DNA of 27,743 nucleotides from a virus, in IMG/VR virus record IMGVR_UViG_3300031857_001086, positions 1 through 27,743 of that record. One strand, written 5' to 3'. Position 1 is the stretch's first letter. Each line of letters starts with the position of its first letter. Positions 7,546 to 15,018 of the stretch are shown here, piece by piece. The notes below the pieces were generated by a model, which was given only the letters and a program-made list of their open reading frames with translations, made no database searches and was not told where the DNA came from. Both the position numbers and the translations under genes were made by a program.

Positions 7546-9746
7546 CAGACCATGCCTTGGTTCATGCTCTGCATGGCCATGCGGTCACGCTCAACGGCCA
7601 CGTTCAACTGCTGCTCGTTGATCACGGCACCGTACTTTAGCTCCAGCTCGCGCAGCTTGATGAACTTGTCGATGTCCATCTTGTCGCGCTCTCGGTCGTC
7701 GGCCATCTGCATCTTCTGCTGCTCAAGCTGCAGCTCTGCGGCCTTCTTCTGGATGTCGGCTTGGATTGACTGGACCTGCACCTGTGCCAGCATCTCCTCA
7801 GGCGATGGTTTGGCTGGCTCTTGCGACTGTGGCGGCATGTAATCGGCGGGGATGGCGTTGAAGAACTGGCTGGCGTCCTTAAACCCGGACAGCTCGACCA
7901 TCTTGCGCAGCGTGTTGGCGTACTGCGCTGGGGTCACCAGCGGGTTCATCGGACCCATCTGCATCAATGCCTGTTCCTGCTTGGCGGCGATCATGCCCAG
8001 CATCTGCATCTTCTGCTCGGTGTCGCCGGTGCCCATGCCCACGTTGATGGCCACGTCCATGGTGGCGTCCCACGAGCGGGGGTCGATCTGCACCCACTCG
8101 TTGCGCATGCGGACCATGCGGGGCTTGTCTTGGTGCTTCACAGACAACTGCAGGATCAGCTTGAACAGCTTCTTCATGCCCTCGGCCAAGATGCGCGTGG
8201 TCAGCTCAATGCGCATCTGGTTGGCGCTCACCGTGGCGCTCACAGCCGCCTTGGTGGTGGACTGCAGCGCGTCGGCGTTCAGGCCCATCGACGCACGGCT
8301 CATGCCGGTGCGCTCTTCCTTGATGCTGTCCATGTACTCCAGCATCGGGAACGCGGCTTGGCCAACAAACGGCTGGGCCAGCGGCATCACCATGCCGGGT
8401 GCCCGCATGCGGATGATGGCACCCGTCTCGTTGTTCAGCACGTCGTCCATGTTGACCTGACCCTCGACCACCGCGGTGCGGGGGTGGATGCTCTGGGCCA
8501 AGCTGTCCAAAGTGTTGCGCAGGATGTCGCTCTTGATCTCCTGCAAGTCCTTGGTGTAGTCGAACACGCTGTTGGCTTCCAGCGGACTTGTGTGTGGCTC
8601 GGGGTCGCATGGGAAATCAGCAAAGCCCACCAAGTCGGCAGGCTCGTTGTTGACGATGGTGTAGCCCTCGCCAAGGCAGCACACCTTGCGCAGCTCGGGG
8701 ATGCCGTCTCCGTCGTAGTCCACGCGCATGTAGCCCTCGACGTACAGCGCACGCTGCATGGCCGGGTTGTGCGACTCGTTCAACGACCCCATCGTGGTGG
8801 TGGTCGGGCGGCGGCGCAGGTACTCGTCGTTGTACTCAAAGTCGGTCGTGGAGATGTTCTCCATGATCAGGTCTTCGTCGTAGCCCATCTCAAGCAGCTC
8901 GGCCACGGTGGCCATCTTGCGGTGGCCAACAAACGCAGCCGACTCGATGTCACGCGCATTGCGGTCGATCAAGAACTCTTCTGGCGGCACGCCCTCCACG
9001 CAAATCTTGCCCTCCTCGATGGTGCGCTTGACCTCAACGTCGAACATCTGCGGGATCGGCATCATCACCGGCTGGCCGGTCATGGGGTCCATGGTCAACT
9101 GAGGCTCGGTTACGTCCGGGTCGTCGTACTGGGTGATAACGGTCACCACGGCACCGGGTTCCTGCTGGAGCATCATCACGGTGCCCTCGTCCAAGCCGGT
9201 GTACTTCTCGGTGCGCACGGTGGTGTTCTTGGCCCACCAAGTCTTCACGATGCCGCACTTGCGGACCAGAGAATCCTTGAAGGTGCCGTACAGCACCATA
9301 AAGCCGGGGTTGTCTTGGTTCAGGACGTAGTTGGAGTAGTCGCTGGCCTGCTCTGCGGCCTTCACGTCCTCTGGGCCACGGGGCATGAACTCGACCACGC
9401 GCTCGGAGCTGAAGAACACCCGCATGATGCTGGGCAGCATGGCATTCACCGTGTCGCGCACCTCGGTGGCCACCACACGGCTGTTGCCCTCCTCCTCGTT
9501 GCCAAACGGGTCGCCACGGTAGTAGGCCGTGGCCTGTGCGCGGATCGGACTCAGGTCGGTGTCGATGTAGGTGACGGCATCCTCAATCTCGGCAGAGACC
9601 ACCGACTGGAAGTCGTGCTCGTTCATGAACAAAGCAGACGACTCGCCGGTCTCGTCCTCCTCGATCTCGACCAGCTCGCGCTGGGCGTCCTCGGCCAGCT
9701 TCATGCCGTCGGCTTGGTAGTTCTCGTCCGTGTCGTACTTTTTCAT
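7545..9746 (-). CDS. portal protein
   Basis: A 733-residue protein, the size expected for large podovirus-type portals. N-terminal features include EVRDTVNAMLPSIMRVFFS (residues about 105-124) and PEDVKAAEQASDYSNYVLNQ, followed by a strand-rich wing region containing GVPPEEFLIDRNARDIESA and a DYDGDGIPELRKV segment. The central stem/clip region has EERTGMSRASMGLNADALQS. The C-terminal 130 residues are a Gln-rich coiled coil typical of this portal group. The portal forms the dodecameric ring through which DNA is packaged and ejected. It is encoded after the large terminase and before the scaffold, as in many tailed phages. Confidence 0.93.
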   Translation of the reverse strand: MKKYDTDENYQADGMKLAEDAQRELVEIEEDETGESSALFMNEHDFQSVVSAEIEDAVTYIDTDLSPIRAQATAYYRGDPFGNEEEGNSRVVATEVRDTVNAMLPSIMRVFFSSERVVEFMPRGPEDVKAAEQASDYSNYVLNQDNPGFMVLYGTFKDSLVRKCGIVKTWWAKNTTVRTEKYTGLDEGTVMMLQQEPGAVVTVITQYDDPDVTEPQLTMDPMTGQPVMMPIPQMFDVEVKRTIEEGKICVEGVPPEEFLIDRNARDIESAAFVGHRKMATVAELLEMGYDEDLIMENISTTDFEYNDEYLRRRPTTTTMGSLNESHNPAMQRALYVEGYMRVDYDGDGIPELRKVCCLGEGYTIVNNEPADLVGFADFPCDPEPHTSPLEANSVFDYTKDLQEIKSDILRNTLDSLAQSIHPRTAVVEGQVNMDDVLNNETGAIIRMRAPGMVMPLAQPFVGQAAFPMLEYMDSIKEERTGMSRASMGLNADALQSTTKAAVSATVSANQMRIELTTRILAEGMKKLFKLILQLSVKHQDKPRMVRMRNEWVQIDPRSWDATMDVAINVGMGTGDTEQKMQMLGMIAAKQEQALMQMGPMNPLVTPAQYANTLRKMVELSGFKDASQFFNAIPADYMPPQSQEPAKPSPEEMLAQVQVQSIQADIQKKAAELQLEQQKMQMADDRERDKMDIDKFIKLRELELKYGAVINEQQLNVAVERDRMAMQSMNQGMV

Positions 9747-9772
9747 GTTCTCACCACTTTATTTTGTCGCCA

Positions 9773-9892
9773 TCACTTGGCTTTGGCCTTGGCCAAGCAC
9801 TTGCCAGCGGCCTTGCACTTGCCCGGCGTTGGGCAACCAGCGCAGGGCTTGAAGGGCTTCATTGGGATCATTTTTTTGGTGGCCATGGTCAT
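9773..9892 (-). CDS. tiny Cys/Lys-rich protein (39 aa)
   Basis: The frame ATG 9892 to TGA 9773 encodes 39 residues: a hydrophobic/basic start ([16 protein letters not shown]) and then four cysteines (C17, C20, C26, C32) spaced as C-x2-C-x5-C-x5-C, ending in a Lys/Ala tail. The pattern could bind a metal ion, but no family is established to my knowledge. Its start overlaps the preceding tiny gene by 4 bp (ATGA), and all three tiny genes between terminase and portal share this coupling, so they are likely real. An alternative ATG is present at 9886. Confidence 0.7.
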   Translation of the reverse strand: MTMATKKMIPMKPFKPCAGCPTPGKCKAAGKCLAKAKAK

Positions 9893-10035
9893 TTGCCTTT
9901 CTTGGCGGTTTTTGCCGAGGCTTTGAAGGCCGCAGCGGTTGGGGCACCCTTGGTGCCGGGTTTGCGCATCTTCTCCTTGGAACCCTCTTTGATGCGCTCG
10001 CGCTTGGCTGCAATATTTGAATAGAGACCCTTCAT
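9889..10035 (-). CDS. tiny basic protein MKGLYSN type (48 aa)
   Basis: A 48-residue, strongly basic protein reading [20 protein letters not shown], then [12 protein letters not shown] and a Lys/Ala-rich tail. Proteins with the opening KGLYxNIxAKRERI and the KMRKPGxKGAPT segment recur next to terminase/portal genes in aquatic phage contigs, as far as I recognise. Function unknown. The charge would allow binding to DNA or to the acidic scaffold. Start and stop both form ATGA overlaps with its neighbours. Confidence 0.75.
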   Translation of the reverse strand: MKGLYSNIAAKRERIKEGSKEKMRKPGTKGAPTAAAFKASAKTAKKGK

Positions 10036-10175
10036 TTTTTGCCTTTCTTTGCCTTAGCCTTTTCGGCCACGCTCAAGGCAATGGCCACCGCCTGCTTCTG
10101 CGGCTTGCCAGCCTTGACCTCTTTCTTTATGTTGGAAGAGACCGTTTTTTGAGAATAGCCCTGCTTGAGTGGCAT
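10032..10175 (-). CDS. tiny basic protein MPLKQGYSQ type (47 aa)
   Basis: A 47-residue basic protein: [20 protein letters not shown], then [17 protein letters not shown] and a lysine-rich end. The pattern [30 protein letters not shown] is one I recognise as recurrent in phages, where it is left as hypothetical. It follows the large terminase by 33 bp and is coupled to the next tiny gene by ATGA. A role in DNA packaging or virion DNA organisation is possible from charge and place, but unproven. Confidence 0.78.
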   Translation of the reverse strand: MPLKQGYSQKTVSSNIKKEVKAGKPQKQAVAIALSVAEKAKAKKGKK

Positions 10176-10208
10176 AAGTTCACCTCGCTTGCGCGAATTT
10201 TCGCACTT

Positions 10209-11633
10209 TTACGCCAGCCGTGGCACATTCCTTCTGAGGGGCTTGGCCCAGCTCTTGGAGCCACCGCTGGAGCCATAAATCGCCGTGGCCGCGTCCCCCG
10301 CAAACGTCAGGATCAGCGAGTCGGCGCAGTCGGGTGACTTCAGACCCCGCTTTTTGATGTCCTCCTTGGACTCCACGCGGGTCTTGCCGGTGCTGGAAAA
10401 CGTGTACCGCACCGTGGCCAGCTCTGCCGTCAGTCGGGAGTCGTCTGGGATGCGGCAGTCGCGCTTCTCAAACCACGCCTTGCACTTGTACCAAAGCTCG
10501 GCCTTCAGGTTGGCGTAAGTTTGGTTTGGGCTAAAACTCGGGCTTTCGCTTACGTTAATACCCACCGCTGGCAGTCCCAGTTCCTTCAAGCGGTCCACCA
10601 CGCCAGCGCCAAGGCCAATCGAGTCCACCATGATCGACTCGGGCTTGTCCTCCTGCTTTTGCGCCTCGTACTCGGCCACCACCGCCCCCGTCAATTGCAT
10701 CAGGTCCAAGTTGCGCCACACCCGGCTGGCCTCGGTCACGGTGTTGCCCTTGCGCTTGGTCAGGCTTGAGCTGTCCGAGCCAAAGCGTGCCACGTCCAGA
10801 CCCCAGATCATGGGCGCGTATTGGGTCGGGGCCACGTCGCGGTTCTTCGCCGCCTCGATCAGCTCCATGGAGATGATCGTGTCGTCGTCCGAACGCGGGA
10901 ACTCGCCCAGCACACGGATGCGGTACGCGTTGCTTTCCTCCCCGTACCGGCTGGCCATCTCGCTGATGTACTCGGTGCTCACCCGTGGCGAGTCCTCGCA
11001 CGACACCCGAAACGTCACCCACTCGCTGCTCAGTCGGTTGTGCGTGTCGTAGAAGAACCCACTGGATCGCGTCGGGTTGCCCAGTAAGAGCGTCACGGCG
11101 TTGTGGCCGGACATGGAGCCAGCCGCAGCCTCAAACACCTGTTCCGGCACGCCCGAGGCCTCGTCGGCCACCAGCATCACGTTGTCCGAGTGGATACCCT
11201 GCAAGGCTTCTGGCTGCTCCGCCCGCGATGTCCGTGCCGAGATGAACATCTCGTCCGGTGCGGCGTTGAAGACGATGCGGTCCTGCTTGACCGTCACCAA
11301 GTCTTGGAGCGGCTGCGGCATCTGCAGCACCCACCGCTTCAGCTCCGCGAACATGGCGTCAAACAGTTGCGAGCTGGTCGGTGCGGTCACCACCACCTTG
11401 ACCGGGGAGCGCGTCATGAAGTACCAGAGCATCGCCCACGCGCTGGCCGTGGACTTGCCCACGCCGTGGCCAGACCGCACGCTCACACGCCGGTTGCCCT
11501 TGGCGATGGCCATCAGGAACTTGATCTGCCACTTGTCGGGCGTGACCCCCAGCACCTCGTCCACAAACATCACCGGGTTGTTTTGGTATCTCTCGACCCA
11601 CTCCTCAAAGACGTTGCGTTTGGTTTGTGTCAT
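10209..11633 (-). CDS. terL: terminase large subunit
   Basis: A 474-residue ATPase-nuclease that drives DNA into the procapsid. The N-terminal ATPase domain has Walker A SGHGVGKST (54-62), an adjacent VVVTAPTSSQ segment and Walker B MLVADE with D157-E158. The nuclease domain (RNase H-like) starts with WGLDVARFGSDSS (D280), continues with IMVDSIGLGAG (D337) and ends with KSPDCADSLIL (D435/D438), supplying the metal-binding acidic residues. Length and domain order are normal. ATG at 11633 lies 30 bp after a small coiled-coil gene. The small subunit is 4.5 kb away, not adjacent. Confidence 0.95.
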   Translation of the reverse strand: MTQTKRNVFEEWVERYQNNPVMFVDEVLGVTPDKWQIKFLMAIAKGNRRVSVRSGHGVGKSTASAWAMLWYFMTRSPVKVVVTAPTSSQLFDAMFAELKRWVLQMPQPLQDLVTVKQDRIVFNAAPDEMFISARTSRAEQPEALQGIHSDNVMLVADEASGVPEQVFEAAAGSMSGHNAVTLLLGNPTRSSGFFYDTHNRLSSEWVTFRVSCEDSPRVSTEYISEMASRYGEESNAYRIRVLGEFPRSDDDTIISMELIEAAKNRDVAPTQYAPMIWGLDVARFGSDSSSLTKRKGNTVTEASRVWRNLDLMQLTGAVVAEYEAQKQEDKPESIMVDSIGLGAGVVDRLKELGLPAVGINVSESPSFSPNQTYANLKAELWYKCKAWFEKRDCRIPDDSRLTAELATVRYTFSSTGKTRVESKEDIKKRGLKSPDCADSLILTFAGDAATAIYGSSGGSKSWAKPLRRNVPRLA

Positions 11634-11663
11634 AGCCGTGCGGCCCCCAGTTGGTTAAATTGC

Positions 11664-11876
11664 TCAGTACGACGACTTGTCATTGTGGCTCGGTGCATCG
11701 CCTCCAGCACCCTCGGGTCCACCCTCTCGAATGGCCAGAATGCACTTGGCGTAGATGTGCTCAAGGGTGTGGCGCAGCCGGATGGACTCCTCGATGGCCG
11801 CGTCACGCTGGCGTCTGATTTGCTTGTTTTCATACTGCAGGTCTGCGACCAGCAAGTCGAGTTCTCGTTCGTTCAT
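11664..11876 (-). CDS. small coiled-coil protein upstream of terL
   Basis: A 70-residue protein starting MNERELDLLVADLQYENKQI. Residues 1-45 form a heptad-like amphipathic helix and the C-terminus is Gly-rich and disordered (GGPEGAGGDAPSHNDKSSY). The ATG is preceded by AAGGAG at a good distance. The start lies 47 bp inside the end of the preceding gene in another frame. No family recognised. Confidence 0.65.
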   Translation of the reverse strand: MNERELDLLVADLQYENKQIRRQRDAAIEESIRLRHTLEHIYAKCILAIREGGPEGAGGDAPSHNDKSSY

Positions 11877-12075
11877 CTTGTTCTCCTTGTTCGATGATGT
11901 TGGTCAACCGGGTGATCCGCTCTTGGTGGTACTGCGACATGGACCGGGCGTACTCCTCGGCGCTGTGCGCCTTGAGCAGCTCGCGCCGTGCCTGCTCCAG
12001 CTCCTCGCGCACCATCTCGTCAGCCGTCGGTGGCTGGAAGATGTGGATGAAGTCTGCAAAGATGATCTTGATCAT
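11830..12075 (-). CDS. hypothetical helical protein
   Basis: An 81-residue protein: a short hydrophobic start (MIKIIFADFIHIFQPPTADE) and then a long charged helix (REELEQARRELLKAHSAEEY, QYHQERITRLTNIIEQGEQD). It may form a coiled coil. The start overlaps the stop of the winged-helix-like gene by 4 bp. No catalytic motif and no recognised family; part of the early small-gene series. Confidence 0.68.
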   Translation of the reverse strand: MIKIIFADFIHIFQPPTADEMVREELEQARRELLKAHSAEEYARSMSQYHQERITRLTNIIEQGEQDERTRTRLAGRRPAV

Positions 12076-12314
12076 GGTGCTGGGCAGTCCTTCGGAATCT
12101 CGGCCACGCAGTACACCGCGACACTCGGGACCGCCCTTCCAGACACCCCATCGGTGTTGGCCGTGTAGCCGCTCACGTACACGTCCACCATGGACTTCAA
12201 CACCGCACGCACCCGCGACGGCCCCAAGTTCAGCGCCGACGCGATCTGCGTTACGGTCTGTTCTTGGTTCTCGCGCAGGTGGTTGCGGATCACCTCGTCT
12301 GTGTGTATCGCCAT
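12072..12314 (-). CDS. small winged-helix/HTH-like protein
   Basis: With the start at ATG 12314 (AGGAGGT seven bases upstream; a GTG three bases further out is too close to it), the protein has 80 residues. HTDEVIRNHLRENQEQTVTQ followed by IASALNLGPSRVRAVLKSMV has the helix-turn-helix spacing of small winged-helix DNA-binding proteins. The C-terminal half (VAVYCVAEIPKDC) would supply the wing strands. It might regulate phage transcription, but no operator can be assigned. It overlaps the preceding membrane-protein gene by one base. Confidence 0.65.
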   Translation of the reverse strand: MAIHTDEVIRNHLRENQEQTVTQIASALNLGPSRVRAVLKSMVDVYVSGYTANTDGVSGRAVPSVAVYCVAEIPKDCPAP

Positions 12315-12415
12315 CACTTCACCTCCTCTTGTTGTTGTGGCATCAGTTCTTGGTCAAGGTACTGGCCCAGCATGAATGCCCCCAGTACCAGCAGGAATAT
12401 GGCAACGGTTTTCAT
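12314..12415 (-). CDS. 33-aa single-span membrane microprotein
   Basis: ATG 12415 to TGA 12314 encodes MKTVAIFLLVLGAFMLGQYL followed by a polar tail DQELMPQQQEEVK. Residues 4-20 make one transmembrane helix. It is coupled to the preceding microprotein by ATGA and to the next gene by one base. The longer upstream frame extension has biased, out-of-frame-looking composition, so the internal ATG is preferred. Confidence 0.65.
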   Translation of the reverse strand: MKTVAIFLLVLGAFMLGQYLDQELMPQQQEEVK

Positions 12416-12513
12416 GGCGCAATCCACATGGCCACCATGGCGCCAAAGCCCATGATGATGGCCGCGTAAATGACGTACAAGCAGATGGTCTGCAGTTGGT
12501 CCCAGTCGTTCAT
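12412..12513 (-). CDS. 33-aa single-span membrane microprotein
   Basis: ATG 12513, preceded by a GGGGG-type ribosome site, encodes MNDWDQLQTICLYVIYAAII followed by MGFGAMVAMWIAP, one transmembrane helix with a short acidic N-terminal segment. Its stop overlaps the next microprotein start (ATGA), giving a pair of adjacent membrane microproteins. Holin-like or membrane-modifying roles are possible but unsupported beyond hydrophobicity. Confidence 0.65.
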   Translation of the reverse strand: MNDWDQLQTICLYVIYAAIIMGFGAMVAMWIAP

Positions 12514-12782
12514 GTGTCCCCCTTGTTGATGCTGTTGAGGTAGTGCTTGCCAGCGGCCACCGCCTCGATCTCGATGTACCACTGGTCAGACCGCATCTTG
12601 GTGCCAGAGCCTTCCAAGGCGGTGACCAGTTGCTGGATGATGGGCGCAGGGTCTGGTGCTGGTGCCACCGGCCACGGCTTACCACCGTGGTAGGTCTTGA
12701 CCGGGGGCTGTTCGGCCAGTCTAGCGTTCACACGGTCAAGCTCTGCCTGTAAGACAGAGGTCAGTTCGTCTTTGTCGGTCAT
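12510..12782 (-). CDS. hypothetical early protein
   Basis: The start is set at ATG 12782, which has an AGGAG six bases upstream and forms ATGA with the previous stop. An in-frame start further upstream lacks these. The 90 residues begin MTDKDELTSVLQAELDRVNA (helix), pass through a Pro-rich linker (PVAPAPDPAP) and end in a second helical part. No family recognised. Confidence 0.68.
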   Translation of the reverse strand: MTDKDELTSVLQAELDRVNARLAEQPPVKTYHGGKPWPVAPAPDPAPIIQQLVTALEGSGTKMRSDQWYIEIEAVAAGKHYLNSINKGDT

Positions 12783-12988
12783 GCGCTCTCCTCGTTGAAT
12801 TTTCTGAGCAGGCACTCGTAGTGGCGGTCACCCCACAGGTGGCATCCGGGGCCGTGTGTGCCGATGCGCTCTGCGCGGTTCTGTTCCCACGTCAGGGTTT
12901 TGTTTAGGCGGTCAACCTCGGCTTGCGCTTCATCAGCCCGGACGTATTCAACGCCATGCTCGGTGTCATCGCGTGTGATTCGGTTCAT
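12779..12988 (-). CDS. hypothetical early protein with Cys/His cluster
   Basis: The start at ATG 12988 forms ATGA with the preceding gene and has GGAG upstream. The 69-residue protein has a charged N-terminal coiled coil (YVRADEAQAEVDRLNKTL) and then THGPGCHLWGDRHYECLL, in which two Cys and two His lie close together and could bind a metal. No family recognised. Confidence 0.65.
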   Translation of the reverse strand: MNRITRDDTEHGVEYVRADEAQAEVDRLNKTLTWEQNRAERIGTHGPGCHLWGDRHYECLLRKFNEESA

Positions 12989-13188
12989 TTCGTCATCTCC
13001 CAAACAAGCACCAGACAAACGCCGAACAGTGTGCCCAGCACCCAGCCAAGGGCCAGTGCCACCCAGCCCTTCAAAGACCTACGCCATGCGCTTGGGGCTT
13101 GGTGAATCCAAAACGCAGGGGTTTTCTTGCCCACCTTGGCGGGGCTGATGTTGAAATGCTCCAACTCAAATTGTTCTCTTGAGGTCAT
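12985..13188 (-). CDS. small membrane-anchored protein
   Basis: A 67-residue protein with a polar N-terminal 40 residues followed by one clear transmembrane helix (WVALALGWVLGTLFGVCLVL, about residues 42-61). The N-terminus probably faces the cytoplasm, judging by the Arg/Lys just before the helix. Both ends form ATGA overlaps. Function unknown. Confidence 0.68.
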   Translation of the reverse strand: MTSREQFELEHFNISPAKVGKKTPAFWIHQAPSAWRRSLKGWVALALGWVLGTLFGVCLVLVWEMTK

Positions 13189-13478
13189 TTGAACCCCTCT
13201 GCTTTTGCTATTGCGTCACGTGCTGCGTCGAACGCCTGCACAATTTCATCGCTCCTGTCAGGGTCGTAGCAGTTGTCCATCATGGCGTACAGTGCGGCCA
13301 ATAGGTCGGGCGCAGCAGCCATCAAACGAGCGTTTGCTCTGGCATCCTTGAGCGTAGTTCGCTTGTCTCCTTTGACCCGAGCAATGGGTGCAAACCCCCC
13401 AGATTCGCAAGAGACCAAGAACTCTCCGTTACGGCCCTCGTGATAGCGCCAACGGCCACCTGTGTGTTGTGCGGTCAT
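13185..13478 (-). CDS. conserved small phage protein (ANARLxAAAPDLL family), copy 1
   Basis: A 97-residue protein with the hallmark HTxGxWR start (MTAQHTGGRWRYHEGRNGEF) and the ANARLMAAAPDLLAAL segment in the centre. This pattern is widespread in phages and prophages of Proteobacteria and is annotated as hypothetical. It is a paralogue of the protein at 13663-13956: they share HTxGxWR, GGxAPIAxVKGDKRxT and the ANARL motif. ATGA overlaps at both ends. Confidence 0.82.
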   Translation of the reverse strand: MTAQHTGGRWRYHEGRNGEFLVSCESGGFAPIARVKGDKRTTLKDARANARLMAAAPDLLAALYAMMDNCYDPDRSDEIVQAFDAARDAIAKAEGFK

Positions 13479-13660
13479 ACTCCATACTCCTTAACTGCGC
13501 CTTCAATCGACACTCTCCATGTGATGAAGTTGTGCTCCTTGCCTTTCTCGGCCACCCACTCGCTGAACTCTTTGACCAGCTTGTCCGTGGGTATCGGGTA
13601 GAACGACGCCACCTTCAAGGTGAACGCCAAGTCTTGTGTCACTGCGTGTACGCTGCTCAT
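13475..13660 (-). CDS. hypothetical early protein
   Basis: A 61-residue protein starting MSSVHAVTQDLAFTLKVASF with mixed strand/helix character and no motif I recognise. It lies between the two paralogous ANARL-family genes, two bases after the second and overlapping the first by ATGA. Confidence 0.65.
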   Translation of the reverse strand: MSSVHAVTQDLAFTLKVASFYPIPTDKLVKEFSEWVAEKGKEHNFITWRVSIEGAVKEYGV

Positions 13661-13662
13661 GC

Positions 13663-13956
13663 TTAACCTCCTGTTGCTTTGTCGATCGCCGCACGCGCTT
13701 TGTCAACCCAAGCCCAGTACTCTTCATCAGTTGCGGACATGCTTTGCGGCATAGTTTGAAGCGCATCCAAAAGATCAGGTGCGGCAGCAATCAGTCGGGC
13801 GTTTGCAGCCGCTTGTTCCATCGTTGACCGCTTGTCGCCTTTGACCTTTGCTATCGGCGCGTACCCGCCGGATGACCCCTCGTCCCGAATATCAAACTCA
13901 TCTGACTTGATCGCGGCGCGCATCCTCCACGGACCCGGTGTGTGTTGTGCGTTCAT
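13663..13956 (-). CDS. conserved small phage protein (ANARLxAAAPDLL family), copy 2
   Basis: A 97-residue paralogue of the gene at 13185-13478. It begins MNAQHTPGPWRMRAAIKSDE, has GGYAPIAKVKGDKRSTMEQA and the ANARLIAAAPDLLDAL motif, and ends in an acidic/aromatic helix (ATDEEYWAWVDKARAAIDKA). The family is common among phages and has no established function. The N-terminal 60 residues are much more alike between copies than the C-terminal parts, suggesting an old duplication with divergence. Confidence 0.82.
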   Translation of the reverse strand: MNAQHTPGPWRMRAAIKSDEFDIRDEGSSGGYAPIAKVKGDKRSTMEQAAANARLIAAAPDLLDALQTMPQSMSATDEEYWAWVDKARAAIDKATGG

Positions 13957-14171
13957 TTCTTGTTCCTCTCACAGTATTGATTCATTGCTTGCTTGGCCCG
14001 TACCTCACTGCCGTCGAACCACCACTTGGTGCAAGTCTCTAGGGCTTGCGGGGACATGAGCGCTCTCTCCTGCCCGTCACGGTATCCCTGCAGATACCCG
14101 TGCTCATACGCGTCCTCGGTGAACCAGAACAAGCTCACGCCAAAGACGATTGCGATCAGTATTTCTTTCAT
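13953..14171 (-). CDS. small protein with N-terminal membrane anchor
   Basis: A 72-residue protein with an N-terminal hydrophobic helix (MKEILIAIVFGVSLFWF) and a soluble part containing GYLQGYRDGQERALMSPQAL, C47 and C67. This is a signal-anchor or short export signal layout, and the two cysteines might pair if the soluble part is periplasmic. The start forms an ATGA with the previous gene. Function unknown. Confidence 0.68.
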   Translation of the reverse strand: MKEILIAIVFGVSLFWFTEDAYEHGYLQGYRDGQERALMSPQALETCTKWWFDGSEVRAKQAMNQYCERNKK

Positions 14172-14527
14172 GCCGTGATCCTCATCACGTCAACGTGGTC
14201 GCCACTGACCGCCGTGGTGTAGGTCTCGGTCCCCCACGCCTTGGTCAGCATGATGCAGATCACAGAGCGCACCGACTCGGCATCAAACCCACCCACCGGC
14301 ACAGACTGCACGTCACCAGCGGCCAAGTCCATGTCCACCAGCCCACGTGCGTAGCTCGTCAGTGCCCCGTAGGGGTAACGGTTCGCGGCGCGCTTCTTTG
14401 GCTTTGCCACCACCACCTCAAGCCCGCCAAACTGCTCGCCGGTCTTGGTGATGATCTTGTAATCACACCCCAGCGCCTCCAGCACTGCGATGGCACGGTT
14501 AAATTCACGTTGCTGTATTTCTTTCAC
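14168..14527 (-). CDS. hypothetical early protein (GTG start)
   Basis: The frame starts with GTG at 14527, six bases after a clear GGAG, and encodes 119 residues. The N-terminus (REFNRAIAVLEALGCDYKII) is helical and is followed by two short strands and a basic patch (KPKKRAANRYPYG). This could be a small nucleic-acid-associated protein, but nothing specific is seen. The stop overlaps the next gene by 4 bp. Confidence 0.7.
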   Translation of the reverse strand: MKEIQQREFNRAIAVLEALGCDYKIITKTGEQFGGLEVVVAKPKKRAANRYPYGALTSYARGLVDMDLAAGDVQSVPVGGFDAESVRSVICIMLTKAWGTETYTTAVSGDHVDVMRITA

Positions 14528-14547
14528 TTCTTTCTCCTTTGGTTGAG

Positions 14548-15018
14548 TTACTTCAAGTCCTTCAGTCGACCAGCACGTCCGGCGCTGATCTCTTTCTTCA
14601 CATAGGCGATGGCCCGCTCCATCTGCCCCACGGTCACCACATCTAAAAGCTCGTCGTGCAGGGCCATCAGGTCGCGCAAGGCTTGCATCTCCGGTGCCCT
14701 CAATGTGGTGCCCTTGCCAGCGTTTGCTCGGTCGCAGACGTCCATCAGGGCAACACCAGAGCGGGCCAAGGTGCCGTCCACATCAGGCCCACCCAGCGTC
14801 ACCATCAGCCCCTCGGTGATGTTCCTTGCGGCCACCACCGCGTCAAGGTGCGGCTTCCGCGCCATCCCCTTGACCAGCATCTCCATGGCCACATGGAGCT
14901 TCAGCTTCCAGTCGATCACATACGTGCCGTGGTCAACCAGTAACGTGCTGCTCTCCACCACGTAAGCCACCGGGTCTGTCAGCACCGGGCGTGGCCTGTA
15001 CTTAGACCGCTTCCTCAT
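14548..15018 (-). CDS. conserved hypothetical phage protein (KRSKYRPRPV type)
   Basis: The start is at ATG 15018, where the stop of the upstream microprotein overlaps (ATGA). The 156 residues start MRKRSKYRPRPVLTDPVAYV and continue as a mostly helical protein with an AMEMLVKGMARKPHLDAVVA segment. I recognise the opening from hypothetical proteins in phages of Burkholderiales and relatives. No enzyme motif. It may bind nucleic acid via the basic N-terminus, which is speculation. Confidence 0.75.
   Translation of the reverse strand: MRKRSKYRPRPVLTDPVAYVVESSTLLVDHGTYVIDWKLKLHVAMEMLVKGMARKPHLDAVVAARNITEGLMVTLGGPDVDGTLARSGVALMDVCDRANAGKGTTLRAPEMQALRDLMALHDELLDVVTVGQMERAIAYVKKEISAGRAGRLKDLK

Noticed and set aside
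7821-9926. A very long plus-strand open frame (about 700 codons) opposite the portal gene
   Set aside because: Its translation is His/Val/Leu/Gly-biased with no recognisable domain, as expected for an antisense shadow of a GC-rich gene. The portal on the other strand is clear.
9759-10013. Minus-strand frame of 84 codons covering two tiny genes
   Set aside because: Pro/Arg/Gln-rich out-of-frame translation. The ATGA-coupled frames at 9773-9892 and 9889-10035 are more convincing.
12314-12685. A 123-codon version of the 33-aa membrane protein
   Set aside because: The first 90 codons overlap two other coupled genes in a different frame and have a non-coding appearance. The internal ATG 12415 is supported by ATGA coupling.
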